This document shows, piece by piece, positions 26,791-45,304 of a DNA stretch of 64,000 nt. Within the stretch, counting starts at the first letter, position 1. Each line of letters begins with the position of its first letter. Made by a program: the position numbers and the translations under genes. Source of the stretch: Biomphalaria glabrata (taxonomy: Eukaryota > Mollusca > Gastropoda > Planorbidae). The stretch spans positions 24,374,379 to 24,438,378 of the forward strand of contig NC_074723.1 of NCBI RefSeq assembly GCF_947242115.1. Direction: 5' to 3'. The notes beneath the pieces were generated by a model. That model was not told the origin of the DNA, did no database searches, and saw nothing but the letters and a program-made list of their open reading frames with translations.

Positions 26791-26841
26791 AGAAGTTTCT
26801 CTACACTGTCCATACTGGCGTTTGCAAGGACATCGCTGTCT

Positions 26842-27245
26842 GTAGTGTAATTGACTAATTGGTTGATTTTTTTATTGATTCATGTTTTGTTATGTACAAT
26901 AAATAATTGTTTAAAGCTTCAACTTGATCTGAGAATGGGTATGGGAGAGTGGGAGAAATTATGTGTACAACTATCTAAGGGGGCCAAACGCTACATATTT
27001 AGCCATATCTGTGAATACTGAAAGGTTTATTTCCCTTGTTGGTATCAAACAAATAATTAATTACCAGTAATTGATTAACAAATTGTTTAATTTTTTAATG
27101 ATCCATGTCTTATGTATGCCAATTAATAATTGTGCAAAGTTTCAACTTGATCCAAGAATGGGTGTGAATTTTCAATAACGTGTACATACAAACTTTTTAC
27201 CAGATAGACAGACACAGTGAGTTGATATTAGCTTTGTAAAAACTA
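26842..27245. mobile_element. MITE-like repeat, two units
   Basis: Contains two units bearing CAACTTGATCTGAGAATGGG and CAACTTGATCCAAGAATGGG and ends TTGATATTAGCTTTGTAAAAA, the same layout as 1126-1645. Non-coding. Confidence 0.6.
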
Positions 27246-27356
27246 AACTAAACTACAGTCACCAAATTCCATGAACGTAGCCAAGGGGAGTTTAGAGTTT
27301 AAAACTTTTCTCCACATGATTTTGAGGTTTAAAAAAAACAAAAACTCTTCAATTAA

Positions 27357-27382
27357 ATATATATATATATATATATATATAT
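27357..27382. repeat. AT microsatellite
   Basis: An uninterrupted AT dinucleotide run of about 13 units. Similar short runs occur at about 12383-12401, 30081-30102 and 42430-42470. Confidence 0.9.
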
Positions 27383-27574
27383 AGTCGCTGAATTCCGAGG
27401 TTGTCTTTTTTTTTTTTTTTTTTTTAGTTCGAAACAATTTTTTAATTAAAAGAAAAGCAAAGTTAAAATCAATAAATCCCATGAGCGTAGCCAAAAGGGG
27501 TTTTGTAGTTAACCCCTGGCTATTCCCATGAGAGCTGGATAGGCCTATAGGCCTACCAGAGATGAACTGCTATT

Positions 27575-28060
27575 GAAAAATCAGAGCAGGAAGGACTCAA
27601 TCCTCCCGTAGTGCTTTTGCAAGAAACTGGGCTGTTCGGCGTAATGCCTCGTAGCTACCATACAAGTCGAGTGACCGCTCAAACACGTCCTCCCTTTGCT
27701 CTCGGAGCTGGGGATACTCGTACAAGATATGCGACACTGTTTCGACGCTCTCTCCACAGTGGCGGCATCGGGACAGGACAATGTTCCGTCCTACACTGTG
27801 CAATGAATGTTGTTCTGACCTCATTAATCTTCACCACGGATCGATCGCTATCTAGGTGACGCATATGCTGCCAGACACTTCGTGCTCTGTCGGATTCCTC
27901 GCATGACTATAACCACTTCTCATGAATGAGTGCTCGGATTTCTGCCGTTACTTGTAAAAACGTGCTTGGAGCTTCGAGGTGTGTGTCTGCCAAAGCTCCC
28001 TCTCGTGCATGGGTGTCTGCCGTTTCAGTGGCCCTCAAGCCGCAATATGAGGGATATAGG
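27575..28060 (-). mobile_element. LINE 3' part (end of RNase H and C-terminus)
   Basis: The minus strand reads ETADTHARERALADTHLEAP, then EIRALIHEKW, HLDSDRSVVKINEVRTTF, SRCRHCGESVETVSHILYE and LYGSYEALRRTAQFLAKAL plus stop (about 27597). This is the layout of LINEs with a C-terminal RNase H. At least one frameshift and one stop interrupt it. Confidence 0.75.
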
Positions 28061-28157
28061 CCTACAGATTATTAGGCTATGGATGCATATTTTTGTCTAG
28101 AGTCTAGATCTATTGTGGATCTGTAGTCTAGTCTTGTTTTTATTACCATTACTAGTT

Positions 28158-28345
28158 TTACAAGTTTCAGAAGTTCCTTCAGAGTTGAAGATAATTTACT
28201 TCCTGGTCCAAACCAAGATAATTTACTTCTTAGTCCAAACCTCCCACAGGACGACGGGGAATGGGAGCGGGCAGGGTTTGAACCAGGGACCATCAATAAG
28301 TCCGAACGACAGTCCAGCGCGCAAACCGCACGACCTGGCAGAATG
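28158..28345 (-). mobile_element. SINE family A copy
   Basis: Same order of blocks as 26172-26348 on the minus strand (CAGGTCGTGCGGTTTGCGCG, GGTTCAAACCC, TCCCCGTCGTCCTGTGGGAG, CTTCAACTCTGAAGGAACTT). The body contains a short internal duplication of the TAATTTACTTC segment (about 28190-28230). Confidence 0.85.
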
Positions 28346-28639
28346 TTTTCACATAGAGTCTACACTAGATCTAAATCTAGAGGCAGGGCCGCCACGAGGG
28401 TTGTGTTAATTTTAAAATGCCGCTTCCCCCCCCCCCTTTTTTTTTTCTAGAAAAAAAATGTAGGCCTATTATGAATGAGCTGGACCATGTACCATTTTTG
28501 TAGATCATATCTTTTTTCTTTCCCTTTAAATTCATATTCTCACCGTTGTATCTCTCATGCCATCTGAAATGTTTTATTTCCGATTTTAACTTTGTATTTT
28601 TTTTTCTCTATTACGAAGTCATAAAGTCCTTCTCCACTT

Positions 28640-29283
28640 GTAGCCTAGGCCTATCAGCAATGGGCGAAACCCAGAAAATGTTCATGTATTGCAACATTAC
28701 TGTCTCCACAAAGATCTGTAACTGGCAATGTCTGTAGCCTCCTCCCACTTGGGGTCCACTGTTCTGAGGTCCTCCATGAAGGTGTGGCGCCAAGTTATAC
28801 GAGGACGTCCCTGTTGGCCTCCGTGTCATCACAACTTTTGGTTTTGTTACCGCAAACTTCATGCGCCGCTCTGTCACAACCTCACTAAGTGTTCGACTCC
28901 CAGTTCGGCATAGGATTTCCCTGTTTGAGACTCGATAACTGACTCCAAAAATCCGTCACAGCCATTTTTGTTGAGCCACATTTAGTCTTTTCTCAATTTT
29001 GACAGACTACTTCCATGTTTCACATGCATATGTTGCTGTTGGGATGACGATTGTGTTGAGAAGGTGTATTTTTGTCTCGATTCCAATGGTTTGCTTGTCC
29101 AAATTGGCTGCAGCCTTTGGAAAATGCTCCCCGCCTTTCCTATTCGGCACGCTACATCATGGTAGGCATACCCATTATTTGATATGATGCTGCCAAGGTA
29201 TGTGAACTTGTCGAGCACTTCAAGCTTTGACTCGCCAAGTCTGACTGGGGCACCCTTTGCTTTATATCCCACTCGCAACATTA
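28640..29283 (-). mobile_element. LINE reverse-transcriptase C-terminal fragment
   Basis: The minus strand encodes LGESKLEVLDKFTYLGSIIS, ACRIGKAGSIFQRLQPIW and, after frame changes, a TWRHTFMEDL...WEEA block near 28800. These are the thumb and C-terminal region of an RTE/CR1-type reverse transcriptase. Several frame breaks are present. Confidence 0.75.
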
Positions 29284-29289
29284 GGTATA

Positions 29290-30248
29290 TAAGAAACAGC
29301 AGCTATAATAATAGTGATTTGTTTGTATTTGTATGAGACAGGCCTATCGGAGTGCAATCTAAATTTTTGTAAATGTATTTGTGTGCAATTATACAATTTC
29401 AAGGATTTTATTTTCTATTTCACTCAAATTTTGAATCAATAAAAAGATAATAAAAATAGTTAATCAATTGGTCGTGACTAATTAATTTTGTTTTATATTA
29501 ACTCTTGTCAAGGCTAATGTACGCCTACAGAATTAGATCGTTCTCGCTACAAATTTTAAACTAACAATGGGCCAATATAAAAAAACTTATTTTAGCCTAC
29601 AAGTAGACCTATTTGAACAACTCAGATTCCCACCCCACTACACTGGTCCACCTAGTGCACTGAGCATGCTAGAAGCAAAGAAAATAGAGCTAAACAAAAT
29701 TAATAAAATATTTCCAATCGCACAAATTTATTTTGGCTATAAAAAAAAAAAAATCTGCTGCTGAGGACAGACAAACGGCGGAGAGAGAACCGAAACCGAC
29801 CCCCCGCAGACCACCCCAGCTAGGACTGCGTTGCCACGTGAAATACTGCACTCATTAATCTGTGCTGTAGATTCAAAATAATAGTTGCAACTTCACTCAA
29901 TATGAGAGGTTTTTTTTTTGGTCTTTTTTTTTTTAAACGTACCGGCACAATTTTGAATGCGGGGAAGAAATTATTACTTTACTTGTATTTTAACGTTTAT
30001 TATTAATTTAAAAGTTAGGCAATTCATGACTGAGTACCGGCACCTATTTTTTTAAACAACAACAACAAAAAAAAAGAACTGTATATATATATATATATAT
30101 ATGTAAAGACAAGCAACAAATATTATTATGAATAGCATGTTTAGTTATTTTTTGTTTTATTAAAAGATAAGGTAGTTAGATTAAAAGTTTGTTTGAGAAC
30201 TTTATGAGGAATAACAAAACATTCAAGCAACTTTATAAACACATCATA
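29290..30248. other. Intergenic, no gene recognised
   Basis: AT-rich DNA between a LINE fragment and the 3' end of NSUN5. A 65-codon open frame at 29567-29764 has no recognisable family and is probably chance or repeat remnant. An AT microsatellite lies at 30081-30102. Confidence 0.4.
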
Positions 30249-30288
30249 TTTATTGTCCAAACACCATCCCTTGACTTGCAACCATTTA

Positions 30289-37309
<7,021 letters not shown>

Positions 37310-38270
37310 TTTCTGGAGATAACATCTAGTAGATAATCTAATCTAGATTCTTGATCAAACACTTCCAGAGAGTTGAGTATCATATCAGATAATCATGCTC
37401 GATTATTTTGTTTGTGCGTAACAACTGCTTACTTCCGGTTTCATAAAAAAATTCGTTTTTTTTTTTCTACCTGCCTATAATTTAATTTCATTGCACTATT
37501 ATACATGCCACAGCTTATCTCATCTCTGACTGTGGTCCCGTCTGGGGCATATGGCAACAACCAGCTTCCTCGGGGCATCTCGGTTCTGGGCAAGTCTCTC
37601 AGCCTATAACTGTATTTAATTCTAAATTACATTTATTAATATGCCTTTCCCCATACATTTTTTGTCCACCAGTTTAAATGGTAAAAACAATCATATAGCC
37701 TACTTAACCCCTAGCTATCTTATTTAGCATAAGTTATTGTTAGACTTACACTTTATTGTGAAGAATACATGAAGACTCGGTGGAAACAAAAAGTAACCAT
37801 TTTGATAAAGACGCATATATTCAAGCCTCCTAATGACAACGGATGCCAAATTAAAACGGGATTTTATCTTTTTTTATTGATCCTCCATCTTTTGTATGTT
37901 TCACCCTAGGTATTTAAATGAGCCAACTTCACTTCTTTTAATGTTTGGCCGTTCAACTGTATGCAACATCTCGTACTATTATTTTGCTTTTTTTCTGAAC
38001 TAATTTTCATTCCCACTGCTCTAGCTGTACAACCAGTTACAATGCAGTCTCTGGTGGCCGTAGAACTGTCTGTGACTGATGGCAGTCGAACGAGTTTGGC
38101 TTTCAAGATATGGAAAGTGGCAACGATTGCTGCGGAGATCCCTACGTCTACGTGATTCCTACCTGCACCCAGGGGTTAAGCAAGAACTGTAGGTGCGGCA
38201 CCTGGCATGCAAGTGCAAATACCCCCCCCCCCCCCCCAGGCCTGGACGAAACACGTTATACTTCTGCACA
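37310..38270. other. NSUN5 upstream region with LINE fragment
   Basis: NSUN5 promoter region by position; no core motif can be fixed. 37505-37610 on the minus strand reads AERLAQNRDAPRKLVVAICP then RRDHSQR and stop, a LINE C-terminus fragment. The remainder has no recognisable gene. Confidence 0.45.
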
Positions 38271-38279
38271 CACCATTGA

Positions 38280-38440
38280 GAGTAGCATGGGCGATGGTCG
38301 TTCAGTCTCTTGTCTCGATGGTCCCGGATTCATACCCTGCCCTCTAACACCCCCCCCCCGGAGGTAAGTTTGGGCTAGGATGCAGATTACCTTCAACTTT
38401 GAAAGAACTATTGAAACATGTAAAACAAAACATTTTACAA
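38280..38440 (+). mobile_element. SINE family A, degraded copy
   Basis: Contains CGATGGTCCCGGATTCATACCC (B-box region), then CCGGAGGTAAGTTTGG, CTTCAACTTTGAAAGAACTA and ACATGTAAAACAAAACATTTTAC in the same order as other family A copies. The head is badly worn. Confidence 0.65.
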
Positions 38441-39230
38441 AAAAATCCATGCGGAATCTGAGCTGGCATGAGGATATTCGCAAAATAAAGCAGACAATGT
38501 AATATAACCCTACCCATGGACGGACTGGGCATTACCATACCAACCGACCCACAAATAAAAATGTCATGTGAGATAAATCTATTGGTACCTGACCTTATAA
38601 AAAGTTAGTTAATGCAACTACAACTTAAAGCACGAGGTATTCTGTAATGTTTTGTATTTATTTATATCGAAAGCTAAGAGGCTATAGAAAATCTCAATAT
38701 GTACCCAAAAATCTATAGTACAATGGCAACCTTAATTACTTGAACTGAATACTTCATTACATGCTTTTGAAACTATTTGACAGTAATAAAATAGTGAAGC
38801 ATAACACTTGAAAAGTAAGCAACCAAAAGTTCCTTGTACTATACACAATAACATCCAACATTCACGCCATAAGAAGATCCCTTATCAACCAACTACTCGC
38901 AAACAGATCAATGATGATTGTGACCAAATTAATTTCTTTTAGAACGTCTTTCCCTACAGCTTTCAATAAGAAAATTTGCAAGTGTTCTAATGTCATGTTG
39001 CTTTTTAAACCTATTCTTTACACAATTTACCGTGCAGAAACTATTTCACAAGCACTAAATCATATGCCATGATGATAATTAGAAACATGCCTCAGTTAAT
39101 TGTACCTCTTTAAAATTCAGTAACAACCATTTGGACAGTTATTGAACTACCAAGACACACTTTTTGCTATCGCCTCCATATCACCATGATACTATTCCTA
39201 TTCATTGTTTCCTACACTTTTAGTCAAAGT

Positions 39231-39495
39231 CAATCTTAAAAGAGGAAGTGGCGATTGGATTGATCACACCCTTAGAAAAGATACCAACAGTAGAGCTACA
39301 CAGGCTTTAGCGGGGATCCCCCAGGGAACAAGACGGAGAGGAAGACCAAAAAGAACATGGCGACGCAGTGTACTAGATGAAGCCGAGAGGACAGAAAACA
39401 GCTGAGAAGCCATTAAAAAACTAGCAAGAGTCCGTGGAGAGTGCCGTATTTTTATTGAGGCCCTATGTTCCATGAGAAACGCAAAGGAATTATGA
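39231..39495 (+). mobile_element. LINE C-terminal fragment
   Basis: Reads IDHTLRKDTNSRATQALAGI, PQGTRRRGRPKRTWRRSVLD, EAERTENS, stop, EAIKKLARVRGECRIFIEAL, CSMRNAKEL and stop. This is the common end of RTE/CR1-type LINE proteins. One in-frame stop (Trp expected). Confidence 0.8.
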
Positions 39496-40899
39496 AGAAC
39501 TGTATTATTAACTGCATTGCAAGATATATATTGCCACTTATTAGTTCAAAGGCATAGAAAGTTGAAGATGCACATGCATATTCAGGAATTCGAGAGTCTG
39601 CATCTTGATTAGTGTTAATGTGGCTATCTCTGTCGCAGTAAATGGACTTCGTTGGAAAATCCTGGGATCTTGCGAACTAACCGACCAACCCAATAATATA
39701 ATGCAAATGTCATCGGAGACAAATTACCGGTGGAAATAGAAGAAGAATGGCAATAACTTCCATTCCGAAGAGAAAAGATGAGTAAATTGCTTTTTTTTTT
39801 TAACATTACTAGGCCAACCCAGTTGCGACCTGACTATAGCTGCATACAATATCGTACTAACTCATAACATCGGGAAATTAGAAGTACTAATTTGTAAGTT
39901 CTGGGCCCGTTACAGATTCTCCCAAGTTATTAAAGTAAGGTCCACACTAGCACGATGTCTATAGACTTTGTGTTGTTTGGCAATCGCTTAGAGTGTATAC
40001 CAGAAGCACGGTAGGTCTATAAAGGTACAGGCTAGAGCATTTTCACAGACATTGTGCCAAGTATCGAAAAGTAAAGTCTGTTCAGAAATAAGATCTTTTA
40101 TAATAAGTAAATCGAGGGCCAATCACGTTAACGGGAAAAGCTGTCAATCTAAGTGACCATTCGGCAGTACCGGCTCACAGGGCATTTGCCCGAATGCTCA
40201 TATAGCCAGTCCGCCCCTACCATATCCTACATAGGTACTTATGGTACGCACTTTTCAGCGCGCCATAAGGATGGACGCTATTTGAGAGATCTTCCGATAC
40301 GTATGGCAGCTGAAAAGGAAGTTTACCAATATAATGTCGGATTTGTCTGTTCCATCCGATATATAACTTAACCATGTCATTGATCCTTCGTTGAGTTGTT
40401 TGACGTATAATTATTTAAAACAACGCGTGGTGTATGGGCTATGCAGGTCTACTTCTCGGTGGCCACGAATGGCCTTCACACTGACAGTGGAATAAAGATT
40501 TAAAGTGTTCTAGCTTGAGATAGCATCACAATGCGCAGTGCCTTTTTAAAAGGGGACAGTGCCAACAATGCCAGCAATTTTTATTTTTTTTAACAAACCC
40601 TGAAATCATTCCCATCAAACTTTTTAAACCCTTGAAACTTAAATTTGAACTTAGGAAGAACAGCAGTAATAATTAAATAGTTTGACTATAATAAAATAAT
40701 TAGAATCCCACAACTCATTGAACCATATCATTTATAAAAATCTTTGCTGCGGCCAAACATTATCCAGGATTGACCACAAGCTTTTGAATGTTTGCTAAAG
40801 CAGGAGGGGTGAAAAAAAGGGAAGGGGGGTATTTTTTACATAATATAGCTTGAGCACTAATAAATAGCCAGTGGTTAATGCTATTACATACATACAAAC

Positions 40900-41010
40900 A
40901 AAGACATCCATATATAGAGAGCATCTGGTTACATGCAGCTTCAGGAGGAGACAACAGGAATTCACTTACAAAGGCTGCAGGATACACATTTGAGACCAAA
41001 TCAACCAATG
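40900..41010 (+). mobile_element. LINE C-terminal scrap
   Basis: Translates as IESIWLHAASGGDNRNSLTK and AAGYTFETKS, matching the plus-strand remnant at about 57135-57220 and the minus-strand one at 26440-26790. Confidence 0.55.
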
Positions 41011-41709
41011 TATTATTATTATTATATATGGCTGAATCATGTAAATTTAGGCTTGTGAAAAAAATTATGTGTGCAATTGACAAATTGCCTAAAATGAATA
41101 ACTGGATTAATGCATGACTATTAACATCAACGTATATATTTTTTTTAAAAAGTAACCTGACAAGCATACTTGTACAATAGGAAGAGCTACAAATGTGGAA
41201 AACACAAAAATAAGAATAAACAATTTGACAGTTAAAATTGCAATGTTATTTTTAAAAAATATTTTCACATAAAACATTATTTACAGTATTTTACTACATT
41301 CAGCCCCCACACACACACACCCCTTCAAAGCAGTATACTTCTACTAATGTTGTACCATGACAGATACATACCAGTACAGATGAACACATGCATAACTTTA
41401 TCAAGGCACACACTAATATTAAATTGAATATATAAATATACATGAACATAAGTTATAACAGCTATACATAATGTCACTTTGAAGTTGTGGTCAAGAGATT
41501 TCCCTTAAGACATTCTAAACTACATAATAATTTAAAAAAAAATAAATCACAAACAGCTAGATCAAATTAGACAGACAAGTAAATCAAACAGCGAACTTGT
41601 GTACAAAATAAACCTTAAAAATACTATATACTAGAAATTGAGGTAAATCCTCCAATGTGCAATGTCTAATGGCTGTCTTTACATTTTGTCTTCACAAATT
41701 AAGGTAAAT
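41010..41709 (-). other. Probable PCLAF 3' UTR and flank
   Basis: About 700 bp downstream of the PCLAF stop with no other gene. No polyadenylation signal could be fixed with confidence. Confidence 0.4.
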
Positions 41710-44700
41710 TTAATCGCCAGAACTGTAAATAAAAAAAAATATTAAAAAATGTGTGACTAAGTAGAAAGACAAAATAAACAGGTTTAACTTGGAATATTGG
41801 AAATACTATAAACTTTTAAAACATTAAAAAACTGTTACTAAATGTTAATAATCAACTCAATAAACAAGATGAGTTTCCAAACTTTTTCAAGTCTTCAAGG
41901 ATCTTATAAAATTCAAAGATTTATTTTATCCTATTCATTGTTGAGGACTTGTTAGTAGTTTATGTGCTTTAGGCATTAGAATATTTTTTTTTGTAAGATG
42001 TTTTCTAGGTTGAATTGATGAATAATAATAAAAAAAATCAACTGCCAAAACAAATTTATACATCAATATTATTAATAGAAACTCAGTTTTAAATAATTGT
42101 TACTAATTAAAGGATTTGGTCTAGTCTAACACATACAACTTTACCTGGTACTACTTGAACTTGTCTGTGATGAAGAAGATGAATTTTCACTAGAAGGATT
42201 AGAATTAGGAATTGGCTTTACAAAAAAATTTGAAATTTCTTTCTGCCATTCAGGAGTTGGACGTGGACAAACAGGATTTCCACCACCATATTTATTTTTT
42301 CCTGTTGAAAATAACATTTTTTATTACATAAATCAAGAAAATAAGAAGACAATCTTAACTAGATAACAAAAAACTCAAAGCTAACTTCTTCAAATTTTGT
42401 CAACCTTCAGAAGCTTGTCTTCACATATTGGTATATATATATATATATATCCATATATATATATACCCATAAAATATCATAAAAGTCAAAGCCCTTGATG
42501 CCTGATTCACTTATTCTTTCTCACAATCAAACTATTCAAAACTTATTCCTTAATATGATCTTGGAATAACTAAGCACTTGTCGCACCCTCTAGAAATATC
42601 TTAATGGTCAACCTCAACCTTCACAAACTGATGTTTTTGTTTAAGTTTTAAAGGCTAAATCCAAATGTTTAATCATGTTTTATAATGTGTTCATTTTTTG
42701 AAAACACAATATCTTATCTTATATAATACAGACATTACTTCAAAAAAGAAGATTATATGATTACGCCCTACACGTTATACATCTAGTTTTGCATGTTAAC
42801 CAATGACTTAAATTCTGCCAAGTCACTGGTTTTCCTGGCTGGCTCAGGCATCTATTCCATGCTCTAATAGCAGTAGGGAAGAAGGAGTATTTGTACAAAT
42901 GTGTCCTAGCATATGGAACGAGGAATGTGCCTTTATCTATTTGTTTTTCTGAGTATTTTATTAGATTTTGTTTTTGTATAAGATTATAGTTTAATGTTTA
43001 TAATGTATAATTGCTACTTTACTTTTGAGTCTTCTCTCCTGAAGGCTTTCTAAATTTAGTGATTTTACTAAAGGTGTTACTCTAGTCAAATGTGAATATT
43101 CATTTGTTATGAATCTCAATGTTCTATTTTGTGTCTGTTCCAGTTTTTTAGTATTTTCTTGAGTTGAGGGTCCCAAATAGAGGATGCATATTCTATTATT
43201 GGCCTAACCAAGGTTAAATAACATTTTAGTTTTATGTTCTAATTTGATTTATAGAAATTTCTTTTAATAAACCCAGCATGGCTGCCTGGTCGTGCGGTTT
43301 GCACGCTGGACTGTCGTTCAGATTTATCGATGGTCCCGGGTTCAAACCCTGCCCGCTCCCATCCCCCGTCGTCCTGCAGGAGGTTTGGACTAGGAAGTAA
43401 TTATCTTCAACTCTGAAGGAACATCCGAAACATGTAAAACATTTTACAAACCCTAATGCTTTGTTTGATTTTTTGATAGTTTTATCAATATGGGGATTCC
43501 ATGACAGTTTTTCATTTATTATAACACCTAGGTATTTTGTGTTTTTAGTCTGTGTTACTAGTTTACCATGAATAAGAAAAGTGGAATTAATTTATTGTAT
43601 GTTACTCTTAATAAGTGGCATTTTTCTCTTAAGGTGCTTGTAGATAGCAAAATTAAGGCTGCAAATGTCTAGTTTCTTCATAGGAGAGTAAACAAGGTAA
43701 AAAAAAATCTTTATTACCAAATTACTGCCACTTCAAATAGAATTTTATTAGGCTTAGATCTAGAACTGAGACGCTACAGTACATAGAAATCTATGTAGAC
43801 TTTTTTTAAAAAGTACAAGCAGCTGGCTGGGACAATGAAGATTTACACTAAATAAATTGTGTTTACCTGATGGTGATGCCTCAGAACTGCTCGAACTAGA
43901 TGCACCACCTAAACCTTTACGAGGTGCCTGGGCTGCGACAACTGAAATTTTAAAGAAATTAACATTTATAGAAATGGTTTGAAACCTTAACCTTTTAATT
44001 TTACAAAAATTGGGTGGGTTAGTGGTGGTTGACCCTAGTACAACAGATAACATTTTTAATGAGTCTACTTCTAAGATCTACATTGATCTAGTTCTACTAA
44101 AACATGGGGCACTAAATATAATATGATCTGTCAACCATCTTTATCCATGCCTCTCTGTCTTTTGCCTTGAAAAGAATCTTTTTCAATGATAGACCTGTAA
44201 ATACTTTGATCCAAAAATGCAGTCTCTTTCATTCTTTTTCTTTTCCCAGAAGGAAGGTCTTTTGCTACTCTTAGTTTGAGTCAAAAGCAGGTCATCAAGG
44301 GACCCAATTGCCATTGTGATCTTGTTTCTAGTTTACTCATTTTTTATGCGATCTTTGTAGGTGATATAATGACTCAATAGTAAGACGTGTTTGAATAGTT
44401 GGGTTTAATTGGATATATTTCCTTAGTGTCATGATGGTACATTAAAAAGTTAGAATGGAAATAACTTAGAGACACACTAACAGTGTAGTAATGTTTAGGA
44501 AAGGACGTGTTTTCTTTAGCTGACGACATGGACTGTGACCTTCATATTTTTAAATAAAGTACTGAGTTCTTAAAAGGCCATATTAACTTATTCTATCTGT
44601 TGTTGGAGTGTTTATATTTAGAACTTGTGACTACAAGTAATATCATTTCAAATAAGCAGACTCCAAATGCTAGGATCTTCTCTAGTGACTCAAGACCTAG

Positions 44701-45087
44701 ATTCTAGAAGATTTAGTTCTGCCCTTACCATCCAAAGATTCACAAGCTTAGTTGCCAAGATCAAGGAGCTCATCATCATTATCTTAAGAATCAGTAGATT
44801 GTGACTAATTTGACTATATCTACTATATAATATTTTACTAGACATCTAGTATCACTATCAGTCTAATTTTTTTAGTCAAGTACTGACATACCACATACTT
44901 CACACAGGCATTTAATGTTTAGATTATAATTAATCTAATATCATAAAAATATAAAATAAAAATCTACAATAGATTTAGAATAGATAGAGTCTTGATCATC
45001 TTTACAAGAATCAGAATTAAATTTTAAATTAAAAATAAAATTACCCTTTCTTGATGAAGCGCATCCGTCTGCTTTTGTTCTAACCAT
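41710..45087 (-). CDS. PCLAF: PCNA-associated factor PAF15, complete, 4 exons
   Basis: Small, probably disordered PCNA clamp partner acting in DNA replication and repair. Exons: 45045-45087, 43867-43941, 42145-42301, 41710-41722; 288 bases, 95 residues plus stop, in frame throughout. The N-terminus MVRTKAD matches vertebrate PAF15 and resembles the histone H3 tail (ARTK) read by UHRF1. VVAAQAPRKGLGG matches the second conserved block. Lysines 14 and 24 correspond to the two known monoubiquitination sites (K15 and K24 in human). GGNPVCPRPTPEWQKEISNFF contains the PIP box (Q-x-x-I-x-x-F-F). The C-terminal third is serine-rich. The human KEN degron is not evident. The last exon supplies only 13 bases (end of a serine codon, then SGD and stop). 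Intron 1 and the 5' flank are AT-rich; an R4-like LINE array begins about 220 bp upstream of the ATG. Intron 2 contains a CR1-like LINE fragment with a SINE inside it. Confidence 0.93.
42714..43610 (-). mobile_element. CR1-like LINE 3' fragment, split by a SINE
   Basis: Reverse-complement copy of the last 720 bp or so of the 3830-6452 LINE. The order from the high coordinate is the [11 protein letters not shown] region, [19 protein letters not shown], the [20 protein letters not shown] block, GNGLPEL and the ATAAG-type tail at 42714. It is interrupted at 43275-43447 by a family A SINE. It lies in PCLAF intron 2, in sense orientation. Confidence 0.85.
43275..43447 (+). mobile_element. SINE family A inserted in LINE
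   Basis: A well-kept copy: GGCTGCCTGGTCGTGCGG, GGGTTCAAACCC, CCCCGTCGTCCTGCAGGAGG, CTTCAACTCTGAAGGAACAT, ending ACATGTAAAACATTTTAC. It is flanked by AAACCC at 43269-43274 and 43448-43453; the empty site is seen in the sister LINE fragment at about 33303-33312. Confidence 0.9.
44050..45044. other. PCLAF intron 1
   Basis: About 1 kb of AT-rich intron; nothing beyond TAGATCTA-type low-complexity words toward its 5' end was recognised. Confidence 0.5.
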
Positions 45088-45304
45088 ATTTATGAAATCT
45101 AGTCTTGATATAATCTAGAATTTAGATCCTAAAAAATTTGAAAAAGAGATGAATCTATATAAATCTAGGACTAGATTAGATCTAAATTAATCTAGATATC
45201 ATATATATAATATATATTTTATTAAAATTAGATCTATATTATAATATTAATATATATACAAGACCTAGTTAACTTACCTAGATAATTACTATATATAATA
45301 ATAA

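Noticed and set aside
29567-29764. 65-codon open frame starting MGQYKKTYF
   Set aside because: No family recognised, no splice or promoter context; probably chance or repeat-derived.
39205-39405. Arg-rich host protein
   Set aside because: The RRRGRPKRTWRR block is the common end of LINE proteins; the surrounding sequence continues as LINE.
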